Origin: Caldilineaceae bacterium
GTDB taxonomy: Bacteria > Chloroflexota > Anaerolineae > Caldilineales > Caldilineaceae
Length of the DNA: 64,000 nt
Reading direction: 5' to 3'
Assembly: GCA_022842065.1 (NCBI GenBank)
Contig: JALHQH010000012.1
Span: forward strand, 186,001 to 250,000
The notes beneath the pieces are model-generated. The model was given only the letters and a program-made list of their open reading frames with translations. It made no database searches and had not been told where the DNA came from. The position numbers and the translations under genes were made by a program. Positions 42,200 through 50,541 of the stretch are shown piece by piece; within the stretch, counting starts at the first letter, position 1; every line of letters begins with the position of its first letter.

Positions 42200-43087
42200 C
42201 TACTCCGCGCGATGGGCGGCGACGCCTTTGGGATTCTCAAACGCATCGATCCACAGCCGACACCACTCTTCATAACTAGCCATAACGCTTGTCGGGTTGC
42301 TCGGCGATCTCACCACAAAGTCCGGGTGCGCAGTGCGCCCGGTGTGGTGGCCAGTCGTTTGATAGCGCAGATCGAGTGACCAGCGGCAGTGCTCCGACTT
42401 GTTGGGCGTCGAGCGGTGGGGGGTAAAGCGGCTCATAAAGACGATATCCCCTTTGTGGCACTCGAGGACAAGCGGTTCGCCCTTTGGCATTTGCTCGGGA
42501 TCAATCGTTGTGCCCCCTTCCTTTTTGTGGCGCAGGTAGCCTTGCTTGTGGACGCCGGGCAGCGCCTCCATACAACCCATCGCTACCGTGGCATCGCCCA
42601 GCGGCAGCCAACAGGTGATCACATTCGACCCCTCCGCTTCGGGCATCATCACGCCGGCATCTTGGTGCCACGGTACGACGTGGAAGGAATGGCCTGCCGG
42701 TGCAGGGTCGAAGCGTTCCGGTGGTTTGGCGCGCAGATGCTGGATCGGATTACAAGTGATCTCTGGCCCGGTCAGCCCTTCTACGGCGTTGAGCAAGTTG
42801 GGGCTGTGCAAAAAGGCGAACATGGCCGGCCCGCGGTAGTACATAATATCCATCCCTTTGCCGATCTCCTGGGATTGGCCAAAGAGTAAGCCATACCGTT
42901 GGGTAAACCCAACATCTTCATGGAGATCCGGAATTTTCCCTGCGGCGTGCAAGGCACGGGCACGCGCATCAATCCACGCCGCCAGTTCATCGATCACCGG
43001 CTGTAGATCGGCATCGGTCAACACGCCACGGGCAATGATCACGCCGTCGTTGTGGTACTGGTCGATTTCGGTTTGGCTGAGTTTCAT
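42200..43087 (-). CDS. Phytanoyl-CoA dioxygenase (PhyH) family protein
   Basis: 295 residues of the Fe(II)/2-oxoglutarate family. The metal site is VPWHQDAGVM (His-x-Asp) and a distal His in SRFTPHRSTPN. GCMEALPGVHKQGYLRHK is a family motif. It is only distantly similar to the PhyH gene at 10642. It lies between galT and the GH4 gene on the same strand, so it may modify the sugar or aglycone handled there. Substrate unknown. Confidence 0.85.
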   Translation of the reverse strand: MKLSQTEIDQYHNDGVIIARGVLTDADLQPVIDELAAWIDARARALHAAGKIPDLHEDVGFTQRYGLLFGQSQEIGKGMDIMYYRGPAMFAFLHSPNLLNAVEGLTGPEITCNPIQHLRAKPPERFDPAPAGHSFHVVPWHQDAGVMMPEAEGSNVITCWLPLGDATVAMGCMEALPGVHKQGYLRHKKEGGTTIDPEQMPKGEPLVLECHKGDIVFMSRFTPHRSTPNKSEHCRWSLDLRYQTTGHHTGRTAHPDFVVRSPSNPTSVMASYEEWCRLWIDAFENPKGVAAHRAE

Positions 43088-43183
43088 CTTTAGGCTCCCT
43101 TTTTTGCACAGTCAGACGGTGAATCAGTGGGACAGTAAATCGGTGGAACTGCCTACTGGCCGACCGTCTGACCGTTCGACCAT

Positions 43184-44743
43184 CTACGCCGGCTCTTTCG
43201 TCATCTTACCCTTATCTGCGGCGGCAGCGTTCGCGCGGGCGGCTTCCTTGTCGGCGGCCATCTCTGCGACGGTTTTGGTGTGTTGGCGGGCGGCCCCTTG
43301 CCAGCCTTCACGCAGCTTGACGCGTCTGCCATTTGCTTCGTGAGCGGCCAGGCGCGCTTTGGCATCTTCGATCTCATCGCGATAGTTGGGCAGCCACTCG
43401 GCCTGCGCCACCAACATCTCATCGACCATCTGCCAGATCTCTTCGGGGTTGCAGACAGCAGCGGTCAGTGGATCATGGAGCATCGCTTGCTTGAGTAGAT
43501 TGACATCGCCATGGATCGCCGCTTCCATCGCCATCTCTTGCACGCGGACGCTGGCGGAGCAGGTGGCGGCACAGGCTAGCGGCAGGTCACCAACAACGGG
43601 CATGTTAATCCCATTCTTGTCCACATAGCCGGGAATCTCGATGATGCAGTCGTTGGGCAGGTTGGTGATGTGATTCTGGTTGGGCAGGTTAAAATGGCCG
43701 CGATAGATGCGGCCCGTTTCCAGCGCTTCAATAATGTACGAGCCATGCTCTTCGCTGCGTTTGTCGGCGGCGATCACGGGTGGTTCTTGTTTGAGCCAGT
43801 TGGGAAAGTCGGTCTCGAACCAGTTGCGCCCTTCGGTGCAGACGCGCAGATAACCACCGGTCTCGCCGTTGATCCAACTGGAGAGGTCGATCCAGTCGTT
43901 GATCTCTTCCGGGCGCTTGCGGTACCAGGGCACATATTCACTGACGTGGCCGTTGGATTCGGTGGTGTAGTAGCCAAAGCGGCGGATCATATCGATGCGC
44001 ACCTTTTCGGTCTGGCTATATTGGGGGTGCCATTGGAAGAGGTCGAGCATCATCGGCGTCATATCCATGCCGCGCCACTGCACCTGGATGTACCACGTCT
44101 GGTGGTTGATGCCGGCGCAGATAATGTCCACATCGCGACGGTGTAGCGTTTCATCGGGGCCAAGCAGCCCTTCTTTTTTCGCCCACAGCTCAATGCAGCG
44201 GGTGATCTGCCAGTGGCCACCTTGCACCCCGTGGCAAAGGCCGATGGTCGGCACGCCGCCATAACTGTTACAGGCCCAGACATTCATTGCCATGGGGTTG
44301 GAATAGTTGAGGAAAAGGCAATCCGGCTTGGCCACTTCGCGAATGTCATCGCAGATCGAGAGCAGCGCGGGGATGGTGCGCTGACCATACATGATGCCGC
44401 CAGCACACAGGGTATCGCCGACACATTGGTCGATGCCGTACTTGAGGGGAATGTCGATGTCAAGCTGGAAGGCACGCAGCCCGCCTTGGCGGATCACCGA
44501 GATCACATAGTCGGCATCAATGATCGCTTCGCGTTGATCAGTGTGGGTTGAAATCGTGGCGGGGAGATTGTTCGCTGCAATATCACGTTCGGCCAGTTGG
44601 GCCACCATGTTGAGGTTGTCGGCGTTGATATCCATAAAGGCAAAGTGGGTATCCGTCAACTCGGGTACGGCCAAAATGTCGTGCATGAGTTTGCGCGTAA
44701 AGCCAATCGACCCTGCACCGATCATGGCAATTTTGATAGACAT
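43184..44743 (-). CDS. GH4-family glycosidase (alpha-galactosidase/glucosidase-like)
   Basis: 519 residues of glycoside hydrolase family 4. These enzymes use NAD+ and Mn2+ and an oxidation-elimination mechanism. The N-terminal Rossmann motif is IAMIGAGSIGFTRKLMHDIL. Later motifs are LNYSNPMAMNVWA, GLCHGVQG (metal-site Cys-His) and CAGINHQTW. The C-terminus has a Lys/Ala-rich tail (about 30 residues beyond the usual end). It is located with galT and the importer, which suggests cleavage of imported alpha-galactosides or related substrates. Confidence 0.9.
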   Translation of the reverse strand: MSIKIAMIGAGSIGFTRKLMHDILAVPELTDTHFAFMDINADNLNMVAQLAERDIAANNLPATISTHTDQREAIIDADYVISVIRQGGLRAFQLDIDIPLKYGIDQCVGDTLCAGGIMYGQRTIPALLSICDDIREVAKPDCLFLNYSNPMAMNVWACNSYGGVPTIGLCHGVQGGHWQITRCIELWAKKEGLLGPDETLHRRDVDIICAGINHQTWYIQVQWRGMDMTPMMLDLFQWHPQYSQTEKVRIDMIRRFGYYTTESNGHVSEYVPWYRKRPEEINDWIDLSSWINGETGGYLRVCTEGRNWFETDFPNWLKQEPPVIAADKRSEEHGSYIIEALETGRIYRGHFNLPNQNHITNLPNDCIIEIPGYVDKNGINMPVVGDLPLACAATCSASVRVQEMAMEAAIHGDVNLLKQAMLHDPLTAAVCNPEEIWQMVDEMLVAQAEWLPNYRDEIEDAKARLAAHEANGRRVKLREGWQGAARQHTKTVAEMAADKEAARANAAAADKGKMTKEPA

Positions 44744-44849
44744 AAGTTACTCCTGTCAGGAATAGAAAGTTCATATTTACTTGGCGCTAGTATACCTCCT
44801 TCACGGTAATTAAACAATCTTTTGTTAATTGGTGGTAAGGGCAGACCCC

Positions 44850-44896
44850 AGCACACAAAGCGGCCAGGTCGATTCGACCTGGCCGCTTTGTGTGCT
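44850..44896. repeat. Perfect palindrome, 23-bp arms
   Basis: The arms (44850-44872 and 44874-44896) are exact complements around one base, core GGCCAGGTCGA. It is one of two back-to-back palindromes. Confidence 0.95.
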
Positions 44897-44900
44897 TTGT

Positions 44901-44940
44901 AATTTTCAGTGGGCATGTTGCAACATGCCCACTGAAAATT
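44901..44940. repeat. Perfect 40-bp palindrome
   Basis: 20-bp arms without spacer (AATTTTCAGTGGGCATGTTG and its complement), four bases after the previous palindrome. Confidence 0.95.
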
Positions 44941-45020
44941 GCATTAGTTGTATCGAGATTAGGCGATAAGGGTGTGCCTATCGACAAAAAATGCCGATGT
45001 TCTACGTGGCAGAGAGCTCA

Positions 45021-45067
45021 ATAATTAATGGAAAACAATTAATCATTAATTGTTTTCCATTAATTAT
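45021..45067. repeat. Perfect AT-rich palindrome, 23-bp arms
   Basis: Arms 45021-45043 and 45045-45067 flank one base. It contains AATTAATGGAAAACAATTAA, the motif seen singly at about 15240. It ends 10 nt before the stop codon of the GlsB/YeaQ-type gene. Confidence 0.95.
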
Positions 45068-45077
45068 TAATTAGCCG

Positions 45078-45335
45078 CTAACGACGGACCAGACCCACGA
45101 TAAAGAGCAAGACCACCGAGCCTAAAATGGCAACCAGCAAGCTCCACAAATTAAAGCCAGTGGCACCGCCTTGTCCCAGTGCATTCATGATGAAGCCACC
45201 AATGACTGCGCCCAAAATACCGACAATAATGTTAGCCAGCGTGCCCATCGAGGCGTTACGGCCCATGATAATGCTAGCAATCCAGCCGGCAATACCACCA
45301 AGCACGATCCATACAATAATATCCATAATCCCCAT
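45078..45335 (-). CDS. GlsB/YeaQ/YmgE-family stress membrane protein
   Basis: 85 residues with three hydrophobic helices. The family pattern is GGIAGWIASIIMGRNASMG, then NIIVGILGAVIGGFI and a C-terminal LVAILGSVVLLFIVGLVRR. These transglycosylase-associated-type proteins are induced by envelope or acid stress in other bacteria; the mechanism is unknown. Likely monocistronic. Confidence 0.9.
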   Translation of the reverse strand: MGIMDIIVWIVLGGIAGWIASIIMGRNASMGTLANIIVGILGAVIGGFIMNALGQGGATGFNLWSLLVAILGSVVLLFIVGLVRR

Positions 45336-45459
45336 TGTTTGTTGTCCTTTTCACTGATGATTTTTTGCGTAAATTGTTATGTGCCCTTGAGTATAGATGG
45401 ACGATCAAACGACTTTCGCCCATCTATACCGAGCGCTAATCCCCCAGCGCTAATCCAAC

Positions 45460-45948
45460 CTAGCGGGAGGAACCACCAAAGCTGCCGCCGCTCTTAAAGT
45501 CTTCGCTCTCTTTGCCTTGTCGTGCGCTGCGTTCACGGACCAAGCGGTCGTCTTCGTTATCATTAAGCCCACGCGTGGCGCGGTCACCCTGAATATCCAA
45601 ATCCGGCAAGGTTCGCACGCTGCTGCCACGGTTTGGATCATTCAAATCGCGGGTATCGCGGTCGATACGATCAGCGTCTTCCCGTGGTGGCCGGCTAACA
45701 GGACCACCACCGATGCTACCGCCACTACTATGTTGGGGAGAATTGTTGCCGCGGGTACCGCCACCGATACTGCCACTGCTGCGAACTTCTGGGTCATCGT
45801 GGGCACGCGCCCCACCACCGATGCTACCACTGCTGCGCGTATTTTTGTCGTCGTAAGTACCACGGCGAGCTGGGCGATTGCGGTTAAAAAGAAATAACCC
45901 CACCAGCACCACGACCGCGACAATGACGATAATCGTTGTTGTATCCAT
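45460..45948 (-). CDS. Membrane-anchored Gly/Ser-repeat protein
   Basis: 162 residues. One N-terminal membrane segment (TTIIVIVAVVVLVGLFLF) is followed by a low-complexity tail with three or four copies of RSSGSIGGG (KNTRSSGSIGGGARAHDDPE, EVRSSGSIGGGTRGN, HSSGGSIGGGP). A charged region and a final SGGSFGGSSR complete it. No enzymatic domain is visible. The repeats would form a flexible surface or cytoplasmic tail. No family recognised; neighbours suggest envelope stress. Confidence 0.65.
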   Translation of the reverse strand: MDTTTIIVIVAVVVLVGLFLFNRNRPARRGTYDDKNTRSSGSIGGGARAHDDPEVRSSGSIGGGTRGNNSPQHSSGGSIGGGPVSRPPREDADRIDRDTRDLNDPNRGSSVRTLPDLDIQGDRATRGLNDNEDDRLVRERSARQGKESEDFKSGGSFGGSSR

Positions 45949-46050
45949 ACTACTCCTCCACTCTTACTGCGGACTGCGCCACCAGGGGTCATTGCTCCGA
46001 GCAAACCTTGTCGATGCCCAGAGACCCCTGTGGATGCAAACAGCCGCAAA

Positions 46051-46518
46051 TTAGTCTACATTGAATGCGACTTCTTCCACTGGATTACCATTGACGAAGA
46101 GTTGCACGCTATAATCACCGCTCTCCATCCGGCTCTGTAAATTTTCCAGGTGAAATTCAATATAGGTATCTTGATAGTCTTGGTCAGCCATCAATTCACT
46201 GCTGTCTTCAATGGGCTCCCCGTCGCGGCTCCAACGAGCAAAAAGGGTGGTCCCCTCTTCTATGTAATCAGCTTCAGCCACCACATAAATGTAGTCTTGC
46301 GAAGAGCTAAAGCTGTCAGTTTCACCAACCGGTTCGTTGTTCTGGCCAATTCCTTCGGCCATGACAACGCGACCCAAATCGACCCCTTCGGCGATCTCCG
46401 CATTCTCATTTTCGCGCTGGCGTTCGGCCCGGTTAAACAGACCACAGCCACTCAGTAGCAGCACAACCAGCAACAGCGGTAACAGGCGCTGCTCTGTGCG
46501 CAAATATTTACTTATCAT
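46051..46518 (-). CDS. Putative lipoprotein
   Basis: 155 residues from the ATG at 46518, preceded by GGAAGGG; the frame is open to 46596 but without a site. The lipobox LLLLSGC predicts a lipid-anchored exported protein. The rest is soluble, acidic and beta-rich (DYIYVVAEADYIEEGTTLFARW, YIEFHLENLQSRMESGDYSV), resembling a small Ig-like sensor or carrier domain. No known family was recognised. Two related 78-bp repeats lie in its upstream region. Confidence 0.65.
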   Translation of the reverse strand: MISKYLRTEQRLLPLLLVVLLLSGCGLFNRAERQRENENAEIAEGVDLGRVVMAEGIGQNNEPVGETDSFSSSQDYIYVVAEADYIEEGTTLFARWSRDGEPIEDSSELMADQDYQDTYIEFHLENLQSRMESGDYSVQLFVNGNPVEEVAFNVD

Positions 46519-46598
46519 AAGACCCTTCCTTAACTCGCACTGGTTTATCATTGCTCGCAGACGGCTACGTTTGTAAGACGCTGTACGCCTGCTCATTT

Positions 46599-46780
46599 TG
46601 TCTGCCTGTGTGGTCGCGTTTGGGTAACCATCCGGCCAGGAAAGTCCCTTTGACGGGAGCTACAACAGGCACACAATCGAGCAATCTTCGGATAAATCAT
46701 CATGTCTGTCAGTGTAGTCGCGCTTGGCTCACAATCCGGCGAGGAAAGGTCCAGCGGCGGGAGCTACAACCGACAACCAG
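46599..46780. repeat. Two near-identical about 78-bp units, 104 bp apart
   Basis: 46599-46676 and 46703-46780 share TGTCTG, GTCGCG, TTGG, ATCCGGC, AGGAAAG and GGGAGCTACAAC at the same spacing. On the minus strand they would be in the 5' region of the lipoprotein mRNA. Unknown function; not a known riboswitch that I recognise. Confidence 0.7.
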
Positions 46781-46869
46781 CTATGGCTCTATGATAAAGT
46801 AGTAATTGCTGTGGTTAAATAGACTAATGTACAAGCTGAGGATATGGTGTGGTTATAGATCGAAAGTAG

Positions 46870-46928
46870 CGTGCCAATCAAAAAGCCGCCCGTTGGTTAC
46901 ACCAACGGGCGGCTTTTTGATTGGCACG
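46870..46928. terminator. Perfect 28-bp-arm hairpin after the aldo/keto reductase gene
   Basis: Arms 46870-46897 and 46901-46928 are exact complements with a 3-nt loop. A GC-rich top and a TTTTTGATT lower arm resemble a bidirectional rho-independent terminator. It lies 12 nt past the aldo/keto reductase stop codon. Confidence 0.8.
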
Positions 46929-46940
46929 TTTAAGAAAGCT

Positions 46941-47798
46941 CTACGCAAACATGCTCGACATCTGTCGATCTTCCAACATTTCGGTCATGGCCGCATCTGG
47001 CGTGCGCGCCTGGTAACGGCTGGCGGCATCCAGCAATTTGGGCAGGATGGTGATATCCCCCGTGGTATTGAGGAAGACATTGGGCCGACCGATTACCCAA
47101 TGGACGGCACGGTCAATGTCAGCCTGCTCCGTCAACGGTTGGTACCAGACGCTGTAGTTGCGATCCGCTGCGCCCCATGGCCCGCGCATCAGTGACTTGA
47201 TCGTCTGCACGGCAACATTGCGTTCCTCACAAAGCTTGACCAGCTTTTCAAAATCGTTCATATACTTGCTCTCCCGCTGCATCACATAGTTATAGGGCAA
47301 CAGGACCGAAGCAAAGTCAAAGGCTTTGAGGCTGCGCAGGTGCATGGCGGCAATGTAAAGTCCATGACCGGTGACGCCGATATCTTTTACCAAACCTTGA
47401 TCGCGTGCTTCCACGGCTGCTTCCAACGCCCCGCCCGGCCCCATCGCCGTATCCCATTCGTCGGGATGGCCCAGGTTGTGCAGTTGGAGCAGATCGACGC
47501 TGTCAACGCGCATACGTTCCAGCGAGCGGTGGATCTCTGCCTTGGCCTTTTCATAGGTCCGCTCGCCGGTTTTAGTAGCCAGATAGAAATCTTTGCGATG
47601 CTTGGCCATCCAGGGGCCAATGCGCTCTTCGGCATCGCCATAGCTGGCCGCGGTGTCGATGTGATTTACGCCATATTCCAACAACACGTCAAGTGTGCGA
47701 TCAGCGTCGGCTTGGGTGACACGCCCTAGCGCGGCAGCGCCAAAGAGGGTGACCGTACTCATATGGCCGGTGCGGCCAAAGGGTCGTTTTTCAATCAT
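46941..47798 (-). CDS. Aldo/keto reductase family protein
   Basis: About 285 residues from the ATG at 47798, with TAGGAG upstream; the frame extends to 47831. AKR features are [18 protein letters not shown], the catalytic Asp/Tyr in [16 protein letters not shown], Lys in [11 protein letters not shown] and His in [14 protein letters not shown]. The members oxidise or reduce sugars and aldehydes with NADP. It stands alone, followed by a strong hairpin. Confidence 0.9.
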   Translation of the reverse strand: MIEKRPFGRTGHMSTVTLFGAAALGRVTQADADRTLDVLLEYGVNHIDTAASYGDAEERIGPWMAKHRKDFYLATKTGERTYEKAKAEIHRSLERMRVDSVDLLQLHNLGHPDEWDTAMGPGGALEAAVEARDQGLVKDIGVTGHGLYIAAMHLRSLKAFDFASVLLPYNYVMQRESKYMNDFEKLVKLCEERNVAVQTIKSLMRGPWGAADRNYSVWYQPLTEQADIDRAVHWVIGRPNVFLNTTGDITILPKLLDAASRYQARTPDAAMTEMLEDRQMSSMFA

Positions 47799-47972
47799 AG
47801 TGCTTTCTCCTAAAGATGATGGTTCAGCCATACAAAGGATGGGTGTTGCAGATCAGCAGCAACAGGGCTGCTTGGTGGCTGAGCCGCATAAGGCACGTAA
47901 TGCAGTAAACAGAACAGTTAACTGCGCTTATTGTACCAGCAATCGCGCGTAGGGCCAAGGCATTGGCCGCAT

Positions 47973-49934
47973 TTACGGTTCATTGTGTTTGTCGAGCACC
48001 TCACGGACTTTGGCGGCAAGGGTCGAGGGCGAAAATGGTTTGGGGATAAATTCTACTTTGGCGGTTAACAAGCCATGTCGTACCACCGTGTCATCGGTGT
48101 AGCCGGACATGAAGAGAATCCGCATGGCTGGATAGCGGCTGCGCAACTGGGCGGCTAATTCAGGCCCACTCATCTGGGGCATAACCACATCGGTTAAGAG
48201 CAGATCAATCGAGCCCTGATAGTGTTCGGCCAAGGCCATCGTTTTGGTGCTTTCGCTTGATTCGAGCACGGTATAGCCACTTTCTTGCAGGACCGTACAG
48301 GCTAATTTGCGCACCATCTCTTCATCCTCGACCAGGAGAATCGTCTCGTGGCCGCCACACTGTTTTAGCTGGATCAACTGCTCTTCGAGCTGTTGCGTTG
48401 CTTTGACATTTGCCGGTAGATAGATCTTGAAGATCGTGCCTTGCCCATACTGGCTTTCGACAACCACATCACCGCCACTCTGTTTAATAATGCCATAGAC
48501 GGTTGCCAGCCCTAAGCCTGTGCCCTTGCCCGGTTCTTTCGTCGTAAAAAAAGGTTCGAAGATGCGCACTTTTACCTTTTCATCCATCCCATGGCCGGTA
48601 TCGGAGACGACTAGTAACACATACGCACCGGCTGCAATTTCGAGGTGTGGGTACGCACGTAAGTGACTGGCATCCAACTGCAGATTCATGGTTTCAATCG
48701 TGAGTTGCCCACCGGTCGGCATCGCATCGCGGGCATTGACCACCAAGTTGATGATCACCTGTTCAAGTTGGCCGGCATCGGCAACGATTGTCCACAGTGC
48801 CGGATCGAGGGTTGTCTGCAAGATAATATCTTCCCCAATCAGCCGTTCCAACATTTTGTAGAGATTGGTGGTGAGCGCATTGAGGTCGATCGTGGTCGGG
48901 GCCAACATCTGTTTGCGGCCAAAGGCGAGCAGTTGGTGGGTTAGTGCTGCCGCCCGTTCATTGGCGCGTTGGATCTGGGTGAGAATATTGAGGAGCGGAT
49001 CGCCTTCACGCAGGCGACTCTTGGCAATGTGGGTATAACCGGACATCACAGTCAACAGGTTGTTGAAATCATGCGCAACGCCACCCGCTAGCCGACCAAT
49101 GCTCTCCATCTTTTGGGATTGGCGCAACTGCGCTTCCAAGCGGGCTTGCTCTTCCTCTGCCTGTTTGCGTTCAGTGATATCACGGTAATTGACCACAATA
49201 GCGGCAATGTCTGGCGCGTCAAGATGGTTAGTCGCCGTTACTTCTAGCCAGCGCCAACTGCCATCATGGCAGCGATAGCGCACTACTGAGTTGGTGGGTA
49301 GCTGTGGCTGCTCGATCAGCTGTTGAAAGTTCACTTGTGCGTCGGCATATTCGTCGGGGTGAAGGAATTCAAAGGCATTACGGCCGATCATCGCATCTGG
49401 GCTGTAGCCTAAGATGCGATGAACCGAGGGGCTTTGATAGCGAATGGTCCCTTCGGCGTTTAAGAGGGCGACGACATCGCTGCTATTTTCGATCAGGGCC
49501 CGAAACCGTTTTTCATTGATTTGTAACGCCTCTTCGGCGCGGTGTCGCTCTTTGCGCATTTGCTTTTCTTTAAGCGCATGGCTCACGGCCTGTCCCAGGC
49601 GCTTGATATGTTCTTTGATCACATAATCGGTCGCACCGGCTTTCATACATTCGACGGCGGTATCCTCATTGATCGCGCCGGTTAAGATAATCACAGGCGT
49701 TAAGGGCGCGTGGGTTAGCGCCAATTTGACGGCAGTCAAGCCATCGAATTGCGGCATTTGGTAATCAGAGATGATCAGATGGGGTTGGAAGCCCGCCAGT
49801 GCTCTCAGATACTCCTCGCCTGTTTCTACTCGTTGGAAATAGCAAGTTGACAGTACTTTTTTAATCTCTCTTTGCGCTAGTTCCGCATCGGTCGGACGAT
49901 CTTCAACAATCAGAATACGAATCCACTCAGTCAC
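47973..49934 (-). CDS. Hybrid histidine kinase: receiver-PAS-kinase-receiver
   Basis: About 653 residues from a GTG at 49934, with AGGAGAAGG upstream. The N-terminal receiver has Asp in LIISDYQMPQFDG. A PAS domain follows (RALIENSSDVVALLNAEGTI). The kinase core has H-box RLAGGVAHDFNNLLTVM and N-box NLVVNARDAM with GTGLGLATVYG. A second receiver has LLLTDVVMPQMSG. There are no membrane segments, so it is a cytosolic phosphorelay protein. It is followed upstream by a single-domain regulator and another kinase, making a probable signalling unit of unknown input. Confidence 0.92.
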   Translation of the reverse strand: MTEWIRILIVEDRPTDAELAQREIKKVLSTCYFQRVETGEEYLRALAGFQPHLIISDYQMPQFDGLTAVKLALTHAPLTPVIILTGAINEDTAVECMKAGATDYVIKEHIKRLGQAVSHALKEKQMRKERHRAEEALQINEKRFRALIENSSDVVALLNAEGTIRYQSPSVHRILGYSPDAMIGRNAFEFLHPDEYADAQVNFQQLIEQPQLPTNSVVRYRCHDGSWRWLEVTATNHLDAPDIAAIVVNYRDITERKQAEEEQARLEAQLRQSQKMESIGRLAGGVAHDFNNLLTVMSGYTHIAKSRLREGDPLLNILTQIQRANERAAALTHQLLAFGRKQMLAPTTIDLNALTTNLYKMLERLIGEDIILQTTLDPALWTIVADAGQLEQVIINLVVNARDAMPTGGQLTIETMNLQLDASHLRAYPHLEIAAGAYVLLVVSDTGHGMDEKVKVRIFEPFFTTKEPGKGTGLGLATVYGIIKQSGGDVVVESQYGQGTIFKIYLPANVKATQQLEEQLIQLKQCGGHETILLVEDEEMVRKLACTVLQESGYTVLESSESTKTMALAEHYQGSIDLLLTDVVMPQMSGPELAAQLRSRYPAMRILFMSGYTDDTVVRHGLLTAKVEFIPKPFSPSTLAAKVREVLDKHNEP

Positions 49935-50028
49935 ACACCTTCTCCTTGTCCTACATTCCGACGGCACAAACCTGCAGGCCTACTTGAAAAACCTGCGCGA
50001 AAATCTGTCCAACAAATTGATCGCAATC

Positions 50029-50502
50029 CTACGGTGCTATCTGATTGACTAACAACCAATAGAAACTAAGCTCGTTTGTAACGCGCAAGAAAGCCTCAAA
50101 TTCTACGGGTTTAATTACGTAACTGTTGGCCCCAAGTGCATAAGCGGCAGTGATATCAGGATCCTCTACCGAAGAAGTTACCACAACGACAGGAATGCTC
50201 ATGGTCGCAGCGTCGGCTCTAATTTGCTTGAGCACTTCAAGACCATCGACTTTTGGCAATTTCAGATCCAGGAGAATGACCTTGGGTGCCCCATTCGCCT
50301 TGCGCGCCAGATAGCGGCCGCGACCAAAGAGAAAGTCAAGGGCTTCGGCACCATCTTCGACGACAAAAAGCTGGTTCGCCAATCCCTGTTTTCTGAAGGC
50401 TCGTACCATTAATTCGGCATCACGAAAATTATCTTCAACCAATAAGATCTCAATTGCATTAAAATTATTCCCATTTAGATCAGTTATCTTTAAATCAGCC
50501 AT
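50029..50502 (-). CDS. Single-domain response regulator, Rcp1-like
   Basis: 157 residues containing only a receiver domain. EILLVEDNFRDAELMVRAF starts it, Asp is in VILLDLKLPKVDG, Thr/Ser in VVVTSS and Lys in YVIKPV. No output domain, as in Rcp1-type phosphorelay intermediates. It lies between two histidine kinases on one strand and probably shuttles phosphoryl groups. Confidence 0.92.
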   Translation of the reverse strand: MADLKITDLNGNNFNAIEILLVEDNFRDAELMVRAFRKQGLANQLFVVEDGAEALDFLFGRGRYLARKANGAPKVILLDLKLPKVDGLEVLKQIRADAATMSIPVVVVTSSVEDPDITAAYALGANSYVIKPVEFEAFLRVTNELSFYWLLVNQIAP

Positions 50503-50541
50503 GTGTCTACCTTTGCTTATTGCGCGCTGCGTAAGTCATCA

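Larger units (their letters stand above)
44744..45077. other. Intergenic region rich in palindromes
   Basis: No gene. It holds three large inverted repeats listed separately (44850-44896, 44901-44940, 45021-45067). A GH4 promoter should lie just upstream of 44743 but was not pinned down. Confidence 0.6.

Noticed and set aside
44850..45067. Origin of replication or integration site
   Set aside because: Palindromes are clustered, but there are no DnaA-box groups, no integrase and no tRNA target.
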